Shown: positions 24,738 to 34,275, numbered from the stretch's first letter. The stretch: DNA of 57,806 bases from Lachnoclostridium sp. An14 (GCF_002160755.1 NZ_NFLE01000026.1:1-57806), one strand, 5' to 3'. Notes: a model not told the origin generated them from the letters alone. Program-made: numbers and translations.

Positions 24738-25666
24738 TGAATACGAGAATCACAGAACTTCTCGGAATTGAGCATCCGATCATCCAGGGCGGAATGGCCT
24801 GGGTGGCGGAGTACCATCTGGCAGCCGCCGTTTCCGCAGCAGGCGGACTTGGCCTCATCGGCGGGGCGAACGCTCCCGGCGAGGTGGTGCGGGACTACAT
24901 CCGCAAGGTCAAGGAGAGAACGGACAAGCCCTTCGGCGTCAACGTGATGCTCATGAGCCCTCACGCCGACGATGTGGCGAAGGTTGTGGTGGAGGAAGGC
25001 GTAAAGGTGGTTACCACCGGAGCCGGAAATCCGGGAAAGTACATGGATATGTGGAAAGCGGCAGGAATTAAGGTCATTCCCGTCGTAGCCAGCGTAGCTC
25101 TTGCCAGAATGATGGAGAAGGCCGGCGCTGACGCCGTAGTGGCGGAAGGCACCGAGTCCGGCGGACACATCGGCGAGGCGACCACCATGACCCTGGTGCC
25201 CCAGGTGGTGGACGCGGTAAATATCCCCGTAATCGCTGCCGGCGGCATCGCTGACGGCAGGGGAGTGGCAGCTGCGTTTATGCTGGGCGCAGAGGCGGTG
25301 CAGATTGGTACCCGTTTCGTGGTTGCGAAGGAGTCCATCGTGCACGAGAACTACAAGCAGAGGATCATCAAGGCGAAGGACATCGACTCCGTTGTCACCG
25401 GCAGAAGCCACGGCCACCCCGTGCGCTGCTTAAGAAACCAGATGACCAGAGAGTACACGAAACTGGAGCAGGAGGGCAAAACCTTCGAGGAGTTAGAATA
25501 CTTAACCCTCGGCGCACTGAGAAACGCGGTTGTGGAAGGCGACGTGGCTCACGGCACCGTGATGGCGGGCCAGATCGCAGGAATGATCGACAAGGAGCAG
25601 TCCTGCAAGGAGATTATTGACGAGATGATGGCGCAGGCAGAAGCGCTTTTAAAAGGAGCCAGATAA
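24737..25666 (+). CDS. fabK: Enoyl-ACP reductase II (FMN-dependent)
   Basis: 309 residues. TIM-barrel flavoprotein with IQGGMAWVAEYHLAAAVS at the N terminus, the catalytic-loop AEGTESGGHIGE near residue 137, and FMN-phosphate segments IAAGGIADGRG and GAEAVQIGTRFV. It reduces trans-2-enoyl-ACP with NAD(P)H and is not inhibited by triclosan. No FabI or FabL is present in the window. It overlaps acpP by one base and is followed by fabD after 3 bp. Confidence 0.95.
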   Translation: MNTRITELLGIEHPIIQGGMAWVAEYHLAAAVSAAGGLGLIGGANAPGEVVRDYIRKVKERTDKPFGVNVMLMSPHADDVAKVVVEEGVKVVTTGAGNPGKYMDMWKAAGIKVIPVVASVALARMMEKAGADAVVAEGTESGGHIGEATTMTLVPQVVDAVNIPVIAAGGIADGRGVAAAFMLGAEAVQIGTRFVVAKESIVHENYKQRIIKAKDIDSVVTGRSHGHPVRCLRNQMTREYTKLEQEGKTFEELEYLTLGALRNAVVEGDVAHGTVMAGQIAGMIDKEQSCKEIIDEMMAQAEALLKGAR

Positions 25667-25669
25667 AAA

Positions 25670-26596
25670 ATGAGTAAGATTGCATTTATTTTCCCAGGCC
25701 AGGGCGCGCAGAAGGCCGGCATGGGCAAGGACTTTTACGAAGGAACCGAGACCGGAAAAGCGGTGTTTGACAGAGCCAGCGAGCTGCTTGGATTTTCCAT
25801 GCCGGAGCTGTGCTTTACGGAAAATGACCGTCTGGACATCACCGAGTACACCCAGGCGGCCATGGTGACCACCAGCATCGCCATGATGAAGGTGCTGATG
25901 GAGGAGACCGGCATCCGGCCGGACGTGGCTGCAGGCCTGAGCCTGGGAGAATACTGCGCTCTTTACGCCGCAGGCGTGATGAGCGCAGATGATGCAATCA
26001 CCACCGTCAGAAAGAGAGGCATCCTGATGCAGGAGGCAGTCCCGGTGGGAATCGGGGCCATGGCCGCCGTGCTGGCTATGGATGCGGAAAAGATCGAGGA
26101 AGTGCTGAAGGACATCCCGGACGCATGGATTGCCAATTACAACTGTCCTGGACAGATCGTAATTTCGGGCAAAAAAGAGGCTATTGAGCTGGCCTGTGAA
26201 AAGCTGAAGGAAGCCGGGGCAAAACGGACCATCATGCTCAACGTGAGCGGACCGTTCCACTCCGGAATGTTAAAGGAAGCAGGAGAAAAGCTGGGCGAGT
26301 TCCTGGACGGCGTGGAGATTGGCCGGCCGGAGATCCCTTACGTGGCAAACGTGACCGCTTCCTATGTAATGGAAAAAGAGGAGGTCAAAGACCTTCTGGC
26401 AAAACAGGTTTCTTCCTCCGTGCGCTGGGAGCAGAGCGTGAGAGCGATGCTGGCAGACGGGGTAGATACCTTCATCGAGATCGGACCGGGCAAGACCCTG
26501 GCCGGTTTCATAAAGAAGATCACAAGAGATGTAAAAGTCATTAATATAGAGACGCTCGACGGGGTGAAGGCCTTAAAGGAGAGCGGGTTAGAATAG
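25670..26596 (+). CDS. fabD: Malonyl-CoA:ACP transacylase
   Basis: 308 residues. Ser91 in GLSLGEYCAL and His197 in GPFHSGML are the catalytic pair; the N-terminal FPGQGAQKAGMGK is the family opening. It loads malonyl groups on ACP for chain extension. It starts 3 bp after the fabK stop, with an RBS (AAAAGGAG) inside the fabK end. Confidence 0.96.
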   Translation: MSKIAFIFPGQGAQKAGMGKDFYEGTETGKAVFDRASELLGFSMPELCFTENDRLDITEYTQAAMVTTSIAMMKVLMEETGIRPDVAAGLSLGEYCALYAAGVMSADDAITTVRKRGILMQEAVPVGIGAMAAVLAMDAEKIEEVLKDIPDAWIANYNCPGQIVISGKKEAIELACEKLKEAGAKRTIMLNVSGPFHSGMLKEAGEKLGEFLDGVEIGRPEIPYVANVTASYVMEKEEVKDLLAKQVSSSVRWEQSVRAMLADGVDTFIEIGPGKTLAGFIKKITRDVKVINIETLDGVKALKESGLE

Positions 26597-26632
26597 GTTC
26601 CCGGTTTGGGGAAACGGTTTAGGAGGTAGGAT

Positions 26633-27373
26633 ATGCTGGAGAACAAGGTAGCCCTGGTGACCGGGGCCAGCCGCGGAATCGGCCGCGCCATCGCTGAGAG
26701 GCTGGCGAAGGACGGCGCCACGGTGATCGTAAACTACAACGGTTCCAGAGAAAAAGCAGAGGCTGTCGTACAGGAGATTGAGGGCTTTGGCGGAAAGGCG
26801 GAGGCCTATCAGTGCAGCGTGGCGGATTTCGCGGGCACAGAGGAGATGATGAAGTACGTCATCGGAAAGTACGGCAGGATCGACATTCTGGTAAACAACG
26901 CGGGAATCACCAGGGACGGCCTTCTCATGAAGATGTCCGAGGAGGATTTTGACGCGGTTATCGCCACCAACTTAAAGGGCGCCTTCAACTGTATGCGCCA
27001 CGTGGCACGTCAGATGATCAAGCAGAAGGGCGGACGGATCGTAAACATTTCCTCCATCTCCGGAGTGATGGGAAATGCAGGCCAGATGAACTACGCCGCC
27101 TCCAAGGCCGGCGTCATCGGCATGACAAAGACGGCAGCGAGAGAGCTGGCCAGCCGCGGCATCACGGTAAACGCCATCGCCCCCGGATTCATCACCACGG
27201 ATATGACGGATGTGCTTTCCGATTCCGTGAAGGAGGGCATTCTGGCGCAGATCCCCATGAAATCCATGGGCGAGCCGGAGGACATCGCGGGAACTGTGGC
27301 GTTCCTGGCCTCCGATGACGCGAAGTATATCACGGGACAGGTAATCAACGTAAACGGCGGAATGGCGATGTAA
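26633..27373 (+). CDS. fabG: 3-oxoacyl-ACP reductase
   Basis: 246 residues, short-chain dehydrogenase. NADPH loop TGASRGIG (10-17), NNAG at 88-91, catalytic Ser141, Tyr154 and Lys158 in YAASK. It reduces 3-oxoacyl-ACP to 3-hydroxyacyl-ACP. TAGGAGG precedes the ATG. A small perfect hairpin, GCCGCTT-ttt-AAGCGGC (27394-27410), lies in the 61-bp gap before fabF and may protect or process the mRNA. Confidence 0.96.
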   Translation: MLENKVALVTGASRGIGRAIAERLAKDGATVIVNYNGSREKAEAVVQEIEGFGGKAEAYQCSVADFAGTEEMMKYVIGKYGRIDILVNNAGITRDGLLMKMSEEDFDAVIATNLKGAFNCMRHVARQMIKQKGGRIVNISSISGVMGNAGQMNYAASKAGVIGMTKTAARELASRGITVNAIAPGFITTDMTDVLSDSVKEGILAQIPMKSMGEPEDIAGTVAFLASDDAKYITGQVINVNGGMAM

Positions 27374-27434
27374 GCCGTTTTCCCCGCTGGAGGGCCGCTT
27401 TTTAAGCGGCTGAGAGTGCAAGGAGAAAGTTTTT

Positions 27435-28673
27435 ATGAAAAAAAGAGTAGTAGTGACCGGTCTGGGCGCCATTACGCCCATCGGAAATGACGTGGAGAGC
27501 TTTTGGAACGGCTTAAAGAACGGTACGGTGGGAATCGGCCCTGTAACCACTTTTGACACCACGGAGTACAAGGCGAAACTGGCTGCCGAGGTAAAGGATT
27601 TCGATCCGAAAAAGTACATGGATATGAAGACCGCCAGAAGAATGGAGCGTTTCTCCCAGTTCGCGGTAGCTGCCGCCAAGGAGGCGCTGGAGGACGCGGG
27701 CATTGATATGGAGAAGGAAGAACCCTTCCGCGTAGGTGTGTGCGTCGGCTCCGGAATCGGCGGCCTGGAGGCCATCGAGAGAGAGTATAAGAAACTGCTG
27801 GAGAAGGGACCGGGCCGGGTAAATCCCCTGTTAGTGCCCCTGATGATCAGCAATATGGCGGCTGGAAACATTGCCATCCAGTTCGGCTTAAAGGGAAAGA
27901 ACACCAACGTGGTAACGGCCTGTGCCACAGGCACCCACTCCATCGGTGAGGCGCTGCGGGCGATTCAGTACGGCGAGGCGGATGTGATGGTAGCAGGCGG
28001 AGCGGAGGCCAGCATTACCCCGGTGGGCCTGGCCGGATTCGCGGCTCTGACCGCTTTAAATACCACAGAGGATCCGAAACGTGCCTCCATCCCCTTTGAC
28101 AAGGAGAGAAACGGGTTCGTGATGGGCGAGGGAGCCGGAATCGTGGTTCTGGAGTCCTTAGAGCACGCGAAAGCCCGCGGCGCGAAGATCTACGCGGAGG
28201 TGGCCGGATACGGCGCTACCTGTGACGCTTACCACATCACCTCCCCGGCGGAGGACGGCAGCGGCGCGGCCAAGGCCATGGAGATCGCCATCGCGGATGC
28301 CGGGATGAAACCGGAGGACGTGGACTATGTAAACGCTCACGGCACCAGCACCCACCACAATGATCTGTTTGAGACGAAGGCCATCAAGCTGGCTTTAGGC
28401 GATCACGCCTATGACGTAAAGATCAACTCCACCAAGTCCATGATCGGCCACCTGTTAGGCGCGGCCGGCGGCGTGGAGTTTATCGCCTGCGTAAAATCCA
28501 TTCAGGACGGCTACGTGCACGTGACGGCCGGTCTGGAGGTAGATGACGAGGAATGCGATCTGGACTACACGAAGGGACAGGGCGTGGCCATGGATGTAAA
28601 CTGTGCCATTTCCAATTCCCTGGGCTTTGGCGGTCACAACGCAACCCTTCTGGTAAAGAAATTCGCGGAGTAG
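27435..28673 (+). CDS. fabF: Beta-ketoacyl-ACP synthase II
   Basis: 412 residues. Catalytic Cys163 in VVTACATGTHS, His302 in NAHGTSTHHND and His339 in KSMIGHLLGAAG. It extends acyl-ACP by two carbons. It is the only elongating condensing enzyme in the cluster (no FabB), as in other Firmicutes. accB starts 12 bp after its stop. Confidence 0.96.
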   Translation: MKKRVVVTGLGAITPIGNDVESFWNGLKNGTVGIGPVTTFDTTEYKAKLAAEVKDFDPKKYMDMKTARRMERFSQFAVAAAKEALEDAGIDMEKEEPFRVGVCVGSGIGGLEAIEREYKKLLEKGPGRVNPLLVPLMISNMAAGNIAIQFGLKGKNTNVVTACATGTHSIGEALRAIQYGEADVMVAGGAEASITPVGLAGFAALTALNTTEDPKRASIPFDKERNGFVMGEGAGIVVLESLEHAKARGAKIYAEVAGYGATCDAYHITSPAEDGSGAAKAMEIAIADAGMKPEDVDYVNAHGTSTHHNDLFETKAIKLALGDHAYDVKINSTKSMIGHLLGAAGGVEFIACVKSIQDGYVHVTAGLEVDDEECDLDYTKGQGVAMDVNCAISNSLGFGGHNATLLVKKFAE

Positions 28674-28685
28674 GAGGCAGAGGCT

Positions 28686-29138
28686 ATGGAAATTAATGAA
28701 ATCATTCAGTTAATCCAGGCGGTGTCGGAGAATTCCCTCACCAGCTTTGAGTTAGAGCAGGGCAATACGAAGATCTCCATCAAGAAAAAAGGACCGAAGG
28801 TAGTCCGTGTAGCCGGCGCGGCTGCGGAGACTGCCGTGGAGACCATCGCTGTGGCTGAGGCTCCCGCCCCCGCGGCTGCCCCGGCAAAGGCAGAGATCCA
28901 TTCCGACAAGGTAGTGACCTCTCCCCTGGTGGGAACCTTCTACAGCGCGTCCTCTCCGGACGCGGAGCCGTTCGTAAAAGAGGGCGACACCGTGAAGAAG
29001 GGACAGGTGTTAGGCATCATCGAGGCCATGAAGCTGATGAACGAGATCGAGAGCGAGTACGACGGCGTTGTAGAGGCCGTTTTGGTCGGAAACGAGGAGG
29101 TTGTGGAGTACGGTCAGCCGTTATTCCGCATCCGGTAA
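28686..29138 (+). CDS. accB: Biotin carboxyl carrier protein of acetyl-CoA carboxylase
   Basis: 150 residues. The N-terminal ~38 residues are the subunit-binding region, followed by a flexible Ala/Pro/Val/Glu linker (residues ~42-70) and a biotinyl domain with Lys116 in IIEAMKLMNE. It carries CO2 on biotin between AccC and AccDA. The 109-bp gap before fabZ contains a weak stem with a short T-run (CGGGA 29163 / TCCCG 29181), possibly a partial attenuator. Confidence 0.95.
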   Translation: MEINEIIQLIQAVSENSLTSFELEQGNTKISIKKKGPKVVRVAGAAAETAVETIAVAEAPAPAAAPAKAEIHSDKVVTSPLVGTFYSASSPDAEPFVKEGDTVKKGQVLGIIEAMKLMNEIESEYDGVVEAVLVGNEEVVEYGQPLFRIR

Positions 29139-29247
29139 CTGAAAAGACTGGAAATGCTGGAGCGGGATTCTTTTACAGGGTCCCGTTTTCAAAGCTTAGA
29201 TATGGCCGGACGGCGGAGACGCCGGGACGGCAGGAGGAGAAGAAGAT

Positions 29248-29670
29248 ATGCTGGGAGTAAAGGAAATTGAGGCGATCATCCCTCACAGACACCCGTTTTT
29301 ATTGCTGGACTGCATTGAGGAGCTGGAGCCGGGGGTAAGAGCCGTAGGATACAAGGCGGTAACATTCCATGAGGATTTCTTCCGGGGGCATTTCCCTCAG
29401 GAGCCGGTGATGCCGGGCGTGCTGATCGTGGAGGCCCTGGCTCAGGCCGGAGCCGTGGCGATTTTAAGCGTGCCGGAGAACAAGGGCAAGGTGGCCTATT
29501 TCGGCGCCATCAACAACGCCAAGTTTAAGAAAAAGGTGGTTCCCGGGGACAAGCTGAAACTGGAGTGCGAGATCATCAAGCAGAAGGGACCGGTAGGAGT
29601 CGGCAAGGCAACGGCTACCGTGGACGGCAAGGTTGCCGTTGCGGCGGAGCTTACATTCATGATTGGTTAA
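29248..29670 (+). CDS. fabZ: 3-hydroxyacyl-ACP dehydratase
   Basis: 140 residues, hot-dog fold. The catalytic dyad is His48 in GHFPQEPVMPG and Glu62 in IVEALAQAG; N-terminal IPHRHPFLLLD is the family opening. It dehydrates 3-hydroxyacyl-ACP to trans-2-enoyl-ACP. There is no fabM or fabN isomerase nearby, so the source of unsaturated fatty acids is not shown by this cluster. Confidence 0.95.
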   Translation: MLGVKEIEAIIPHRHPFLLLDCIEELEPGVRAVGYKAVTFHEDFFRGHFPQEPVMPGVLIVEALAQAGAVAILSVPENKGKVAYFGAINNAKFKKKVVPGDKLKLECEIIKQKGPVGVGKATATVDGKVAVAAELTFMIG

Positions 29671-29680
29671 GGTGAGACCT

Positions 29681-31036
29681 ATGTTTAATAAAATTTTAGT
29701 GGCAAACAGAGGCGAGATCGCGGTGCGCATCATCCGCGCCTGCCGGGAAATGGGGATCAAGTCTGTAGCCGTCTATTCTGAGGCGGATAAGGACTGCCTG
29801 CACACGCTGCTGGCGGACGAGGCCATCTGCATCGGCCCGGCTCCGTCGGGACAGAGCTACCTGAACATGGAGCGGATTATTGCCGCCACGGTGGCTATGA
29901 AGGCGGACGCCATTCATCCCGGTTTCGGATTCCTTTCCGAGAACGCCAGATTCGCGGAGCTGTGCGAAAAGTGCAACATCACCTTTATCGGCCCGTCCGC
30001 GGAGATCATCAATAAGATGGGAAATAAATCCGAGGCCAGAAGGACCATGATGGAGGCTGGAGTTCCCGTAGTGCCGGGTACGAAGGAGCCGGTGTACGAC
30101 GCGGCCAAGGGCCTGGAGCTGGCAAAGCAGATCGGGTTCCCGGTGATGATCAAGGCATCCTCCGGCGGCGGCGGAAAGGGAATGCGGATTTCCTGGGGCG
30201 AGGACGACTTCGAGTCCAATTTCCAGAACGCTCAGATGGAGTCGGTGAAGGGATTCTCCGACGACACCATGTATATCGAGAAATATATTGAGAAACCCCG
30301 CCACATCGAGTTTCAGATCATGGCGGACAAGCACGGCCACGTGGTGCACCTGGGAGAGAGAGACTGTTCCATCCAGAGGCGGCACCAGAAGGTGCTGGAG
30401 GAATCTCCCTGCCAGGCCATTTCCGAGGAACTGAGAAAGGAGATGGGCGAGACCGCTGTCCGGGCCGCGAAGGCTGTGGGCTATGAGAACGCGGGCACCA
30501 TCGAATTCCTTCTTGACAAGAACAAGAATTTCTACTTTATGGAGATGAATACCCGTATCCAAGTAGAGCATCCGGTGACGGAGGCGGTGACGGATCTGGA
30601 CCTCATCAAGGAGCAGATCAGCGTGGCGGCCGGAGAGCCCTTAAGCTTTACCCAGGAGGACGTGGTGATCCGCGGCCATGCCATCGAGTGCCGGATCAAC
30701 GCGGAGAATCCGGAGCGCAACTTTATGCCCTGTCCCGGACTGATCACCAACGTGCACGTGCCGGGCGGAAAGGGCGTGCGGGTGGACACCCACATTTACA
30801 ACAACTACAAGGTTCCGGCCAACTACGATTCCATGCTGTTAAAGCTCATCGTCCACTCCAAGGACAGGGCCACGGCCATCGCCAAGATGCGCAGCGCCCT
30901 GGGCGAGCTGGTGATCGAGGGAATTGACACAAACCTGGATTTCCAGTATGAGATTTTAAACAACGAGGCATTCCAGGAGGGAGATACGGACACGGGATTC
31001 ATTCCCCGCTATTTCCCGGATTACTGCAAAGAGTGA
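29681..31036 (+). CDS. accC: Biotin carboxylase subunit of acetyl-CoA carboxylase
   Basis: 451 residues, full length. N-terminal NRGEIAVRIIRACREMG, ATP-grasp loop KASSGGGGKGMR near residue 159, and NTRIQVEHPVTE near residue 290. It carboxylates the biotin of AccB using ATP and bicarbonate. ATG 29681 (MFNKILVANRGE) follows AAGGTGAG; an in-frame ATG at 29663 overlaps fabZ and would add six residues. Confidence 0.96.
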   Translation: MFNKILVANRGEIAVRIIRACREMGIKSVAVYSEADKDCLHTLLADEAICIGPAPSGQSYLNMERIIAATVAMKADAIHPGFGFLSENARFAELCEKCNITFIGPSAEIINKMGNKSEARRTMMEAGVPVVPGTKEPVYDAAKGLELAKQIGFPVMIKASSGGGGKGMRISWGEDDFESNFQNAQMESVKGFSDDTMYIEKYIEKPRHIEFQIMADKHGHVVHLGERDCSIQRRHQKVLEESPCQAISEELRKEMGETAVRAAKAVGYENAGTIEFLLDKNKNFYFMEMNTRIQVEHPVTEAVTDLDLIKEQISVAAGEPLSFTQEDVVIRGHAIECRINAENPERNFMPCPGLITNVHVPGGKGVRVDTHIYNNYKVPANYDSMLLKLIVHSKDRATAIAKMRSALGELVIEGIDTNLDFQYEILNNEAFQEGDTDTGFIPRYFPDYCKE

Positions 31037-31060
31037 GCATAAGGGGAAAGGAGCGTTATC

Positions 31061-32758
31061 ATGTTAAAAAATATGTTTAAAAAGACATATACGTTGCTGG
31101 ATACGAAGTATAAAAAGACGGATGAACCCAGCGTTCCCCAGGGGCTCTGGAGACGGTGCAACAAGTGCGGACAGCCCATTTACGTGGACGACGTGAAGGC
31201 GAATTACTACATCTGCCCCAAGTGCCACGGATATTTCCGGGCGCACGCTTACCGCCGGATTGAGATGACCATCGACGAGGGAACCTTTGAGGAGTGGAAT
31301 AAGGAAATGCCCTTTGAGAATCCTCTGAAATTCCCCGGCTATGAGAAAAAGGTAAACGCCACCAAGGAAAAGACGAAACTGAACGAGGCTGTGGTGACCG
31401 GAAAGGGCAAGATCCTGGGAAATGATGCCGTAGTGGCAGTCTGCGACGCCCGTTTCTTCATGAGCAGCATGGGCCACATCGTGGGAGAGAAGATCACCTA
31501 CGCGGTGGAGCGGGCTACGGCGGAAAAGCTGCCGGTGATCATTTTCGCCTGCTCTGGAGGCGCCAGAATGCAGGAGGGAATCGTATCCCTGATGCAGATG
31601 GCAAAGACCTCCGCGGCGTTAAAACGCCATCATGAGGCGGGGCAGCTGTTTATCAGCGTGCTCACTGACCCCACCACCGGAGGCGTGACGGCCAGCTTTG
31701 CCATGTTAGGGGACATTATCCTGGCGGAGCCCAATGCCCTCATCGGTTTCGCGGGCCCCAGAGTGATTGAGCAGACCATCGGGCAGAAACTGCCGGAGGG
31801 ATTCCAGCGCTCTGAGTTTTTGCTGGAGCACGGTTTTGTGGATAAGATCGTGGAGCGGGAACATATGAAGGAGACTCTGGCCAGCATTCTGGCCATGCAC
31901 CGGAAACCGGAGAATGCCGCCGCGGTCCTTTCTGCGGAGGGAGCCGGCACAGGGGCTCCCAGCAAGAGAGCTGCGCAGCGGGACGCCTGGGATACGGTAC
32001 AGCTTTCCAGAAACGCGGACCGTCCCACGGCGATGGACTATATAGACGCCCTGTTTGACAACTTTATGGAGTTCCATGGCGACCGTTATTTTAAGGATGA
32101 CGGGGCTGTGGTAGGCGGAATCGCCACCTTCAAGGGGATCCCGGTGACGGTGATCGGCCAGCAGAAGGGAAAGAACACCAAGGAGAATTTAAAGAGAAAC
32201 TTCGGAATGCCGTCTCCGGAGGGCTACCGCAAGGCTCTGCGCCTGATGAAACAGGCGGAGACCTTTGGGCGTCCGGTGATCTGTTTCGTGGATACGCCCG
32301 GTGCGTTCTGCGGCATGGAGGCGGAGGAGAGAGGACAGGGCGAGGCGATTGCCAGAAACCTGTTTGAGATCTCGGATCTGAAGGTGCCGGTGCTTTCCAT
32401 CGTAATCGGTGAAGGCGGCAGCGGCGGCGCTCTGGCCATGGCAGTGGCCAATGAGGTATGGATGATGGAGAATGCCATCTATTCCGTGCTTTCCCCGGAA
32501 GGTTTTGCGTCCATTCTCTGGAAGGACAGCAAGAAAGCTCCGGAGGCATCCAGGGTGATGAAAATCACCGCCAAGGATTTGTATGACTTGAAGATAATCG
32601 AGCGGGTGATCGTCGAGGACGAGCCGGCTTCAGCAAACAATATGACAGTGATCGCTGACGAGATCCGCCGCGGCCTGGAGGAATTCCTGGCAAAACGCCT
32701 GTCTATGACGGGTGAGGAGCTGGCAGCGGAGCGGTATGAAAGATTCAGGAGAATGTAA
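31061..32758 (+). CDS. accDA: Fused AccD-AccA acetyl-CoA carboxyltransferase
   Basis: 565 residues. Residues ~1-290 are the beta subunit (AccD): a zinc ribbon with Cys33, Cys36, Cys52 and Cys55 and a crotonase-type domain with [13 protein letters not shown]. Residues ~310-565 are the alpha subunit (AccA) from [18 protein letters not shown], with [13 protein letters not shown] and [13 protein letters not shown] linker around 285-310 joins them. Most bacteria encode these as two genes; fusion fixes 1:1 stoichiometry. It transfers CO2 from biotin to acetyl-CoA. Its stop overlaps the next gene (TAATG). Confidence 0.95.
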   Translation: MLKNMFKKTYTLLDTKYKKTDEPSVPQGLWRRCNKCGQPIYVDDVKANYYICPKCHGYFRAHAYRRIEMTIDEGTFEEWNKEMPFENPLKFPGYEKKVNATKEKTKLNEAVVTGKGKILGNDAVVAVCDARFFMSSMGHIVGEKITYAVERATAEKLPVIIFACSGGARMQEGIVSLMQMAKTSAALKRHHEAGQLFISVLTDPTTGGVTASFAMLGDIILAEPNALIGFAGPRVIEQTIGQKLPEGFQRSEFLLEHGFVDKIVEREHMKETLASILAMHRKPENAAAVLSAEGAGTGAPSKRAAQRDAWDTVQLSRNADRPTAMDYIDALFDNFMEFHGDRYFKDDGAVVGGIATFKGIPVTVIGQQKGKNTKENLKRNFGMPSPEGYRKALRLMKQAETFGRPVICFVDTPGAFCGMEAEERGQGEAIARNLFEISDLKVPVLSIVIGEGGSGGALAMAVANEVWMMENAIYSVLSPEGFASILWKDSKKAPEASRVMKITAKDLYDLKIIERVIVEDEPASANNMTVIADEIRRGLEEFLAKRLSMTGEELAAERYERFRRM

Positions 32759-33852
32759 TGGAGAGATTTAAGCCATTAGTGATTGGTGATTTGACAGCGA
32801 AAAGACCGGTGATCCAGGGAGGAATGGGCGTAGGTATCAGCCTCCATTCCCTGGCCGGAGCTGTGGCGAAGGCAGGCGGAATCGGCCTGATTTCCACGGC
32901 TCAGATCGGTTTTAAGGAGCCGGATTTCCGGAAAAAACCCCTGGAGGCGAATCTGCGTGCCATCGGCCAGGAGCTGAAGAAGGCGCGGGAGATCGCTCCC
33001 GAGGGGATCCTGGGCTTTAATATTATGGTGGCGACTCACGACTACGCTCTGTATGTGAAGGAGGCAGTAAAGGCCGGCGCTGACATCATTGTTTCCGGTG
33101 CTGGACTGCCGGTGGATCTGCCGGGACTGGTGGAAGGCTTTAAGACGAAGATCGCCCCCATCGTTTCCACGGCCAAGTCCGCAAATGTAATCTGCAAGCT
33201 GTGGGACCGGAAGTTTAAGCGGGTGCCGGATCTGGTGGTCATCGAGGGCCCCCTGGCCGGCGGCCATCTGGGATTTTCCAGAGAGGATCTTCACCAGCTG
33301 GGTGTGGACACGGAAAATGTGCCGGAGACCTACCACAGAGACGAGTATGAGGCGGAGATCAAAAAGATTTTCCAGGTGGTAAAGGGCTTTGGAGAAAAAT
33401 ACGGCGTGAAGATCCCGGTGGTGGTAGCCGGAGGCATCTATGACCACGAGGATATGAAACGGGCGATGGAGCTGGGCGCCGACGGCGTGCAGGTGGCCAC
33501 CCGGTTTGTGACCACAGAGGAGTGCGACGCGCCTATGGCTTATAAGCAGGCCTACATTGACGCGAAGAAAGAGGACATTGTGATCACCAAGAGCCCGGTG
33601 GGAATGCCTGGGCGGGCCATCCGGAATTCCTTCTTAGAAAATGTGGGGAAGACGCCCTTTAAGCTGGAGTGGTGCTACCAGTGCCTGGAGCACTGCGACC
33701 GGAAAACCATCCCCTACTGCATTACTAAGGCGCTGATCGACGCGGCTGAGGGAGATACGGAAAATTCCCTTCTGTTCTGCGGCAGCAACGCTTACCGTGC
33801 CGAAAAGATCGAGACGGTGGATGAGGTGATGCGGGAGCTTTGTGGGGAATGA
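32758..33852 (+). CDS. Nitronate monooxygenase / FabK-like FMN flavoprotein
   Basis: 364 residues, an NPD-type TIM barrel. It shares IQGGMGVGISLHSLAGAVA, GAGLPVDLPGL, IEGPLAGGHLGF and VVAGGIYDHEDMK with the nitronate monooxygenase/FabK superfamily. The C-terminal ~60 residues contain Cys-rich WCYQCLEHCDRKTIPYC, not found in FabK and possibly a cluster-binding or structural site. Coupled to accDA by TAATG and last in the fab operon. It may be a second enoyl reductase or remove nitronate or peroxy by-products; the sequence does not decide. A terminator follows at 33872. Confidence 0.85.
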   Translation: MERFKPLVIGDLTAKRPVIQGGMGVGISLHSLAGAVAKAGGIGLISTAQIGFKEPDFRKKPLEANLRAIGQELKKAREIAPEGILGFNIMVATHDYALYVKEAVKAGADIIVSGAGLPVDLPGLVEGFKTKIAPIVSTAKSANVICKLWDRKFKRVPDLVVIEGPLAGGHLGFSREDLHQLGVDTENVPETYHRDEYEAEIKKIFQVVKGFGEKYGVKIPVVVAGGIYDHEDMKRAMELGADGVQVATRFVTTEECDAPMAYKQAYIDAKKEDIVITKSPVGMPGRAIRNSFLENVGKTPFKLEWCYQCLEHCDRKTIPYCITKALIDAAEGDTENSLLFCGSNAYRAEKIETVDEVMRELCGE

Positions 33853-33871
33853 TGGCGGAGTGAATGAGAAT

Positions 33872-33912
33872 AGAGGAGCTGCTGCGCGGATGGTGCGGCG
33901 GCCCTCTTTTTT
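33872..33912 (+). terminator. Terminator of the fatty-acid synthesis operon
   Basis: AGAGG...CTGCTGC pairs with GCGGCGG...CCTCT (G-U pairs allowed), followed by TTTTTT. It starts 19 bp after the stop of the last gene. Confidence 0.8.
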
Positions 33913-33945
33913 ATTTAACAGGAAACTTCGTTTCCTGTTAAATAA
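33911..33945. repeat. Perfect 16-bp hairpin
   Basis: TTATTTAACAGGAAAC (33911-33926) and GTTTCCTGTTAAATAA (33930-33945) are exact reverse complements with a 3-nt loop. A weaker relative (TAGGAAAC-tgc-GTTCCCTA, 53893-53911) precedes repeat copy D, so it may be the 5' end of that repeat family. Confidence 0.75.
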
Positions 33946-34010
33946 GAATGCTCCGCAAGGAGGCGTACTCCGCGCAAAGGAAAATGGCTGCTGGTGCAGT
34001 TATGGCCTGG
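33946..34010. repeat. Intergenic repeat family 1, copy B (3' truncated)
   Basis: CTCCGCAAGGAGGCGTACTC, CGCGCAAAGGAAAATGGCTG and CTGGTGCAG align with the first two thirds of copies A and D; the GC-hairpin end is missing. Confidence 0.7.
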
Positions 34011-34039
34011 AGTGGCTGTATGCTGTCTTGTATAGGCGG

Positions 34040-34055
34040 TGTTTCACGTGAAACT
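34040..34055. promoter_or_regulatory. parS site 4
   Basis: TGTTTCACGTGAAACT, 15 of 16 matches to the parS consensus, in the intergenic region after the fab operon. Confidence 0.9.
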
Positions 34056-34137
34056 TTCTTTCCTTCTAAAAAGCTTTGTTTTCTTGTCATAGGACTTTGA
34101 GGGCTTATATATGTGTCTGTTTCCCATATATAGTGTG

Positions 34138-34170
34138 TTGTCCACAAAGTTATCAACATATTGTGTATAA
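34138..34170. promoter_or_regulatory. Three DnaA-box-like 9-mers at 12-bp spacing
   Basis: TTGTCCACA (34138-34146) and TTATCAACA (34150-34158) each differ from TTATCCACA by one base. TGTGTATAA (34162-34170) is the reverse complement of TTATACACA, a full match to TTATnCACA. The three starts are exactly 12 bp apart. An AT-rich stretch lies just upstream, and parS site 4 is 83 bp away. Confidence 0.65.
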
Positions 34171-34180
34171 CCTTTTTTAA

Positions 34181-34275
34181 AGCCTTCAGCGGGAGGCACA
34201 CTTCATGCAAAAGAAACTGGCTGCTGCGGCAGTCGTGTTTCGGTGCGAGGGGATTGTTGCATCACACTTTTTTAT
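34181..34275. repeat. Intergenic repeat family 1, copy C (diverged)
   Basis: AGCCTTCAGCGGGAGGCACAC, AAGAAACTGGCTGCTG, CGGTGCGAGG and ATCACACTTTTTT are in the same order as in copy D, with many substitutions. Confidence 0.65.

Noticed and set aside
26972-27943. Long minus-strand frame (323 codons) opposite fabG and fabF
   Set aside because: Fully antisense to two certain genes, GC-driven open frame with no recognisable domain.
29696-30571. Long minus-strand frame (291 codons) opposite accC
   Set aside because: Antisense shadow rich in His and Leu; accC is certain on the other strand.
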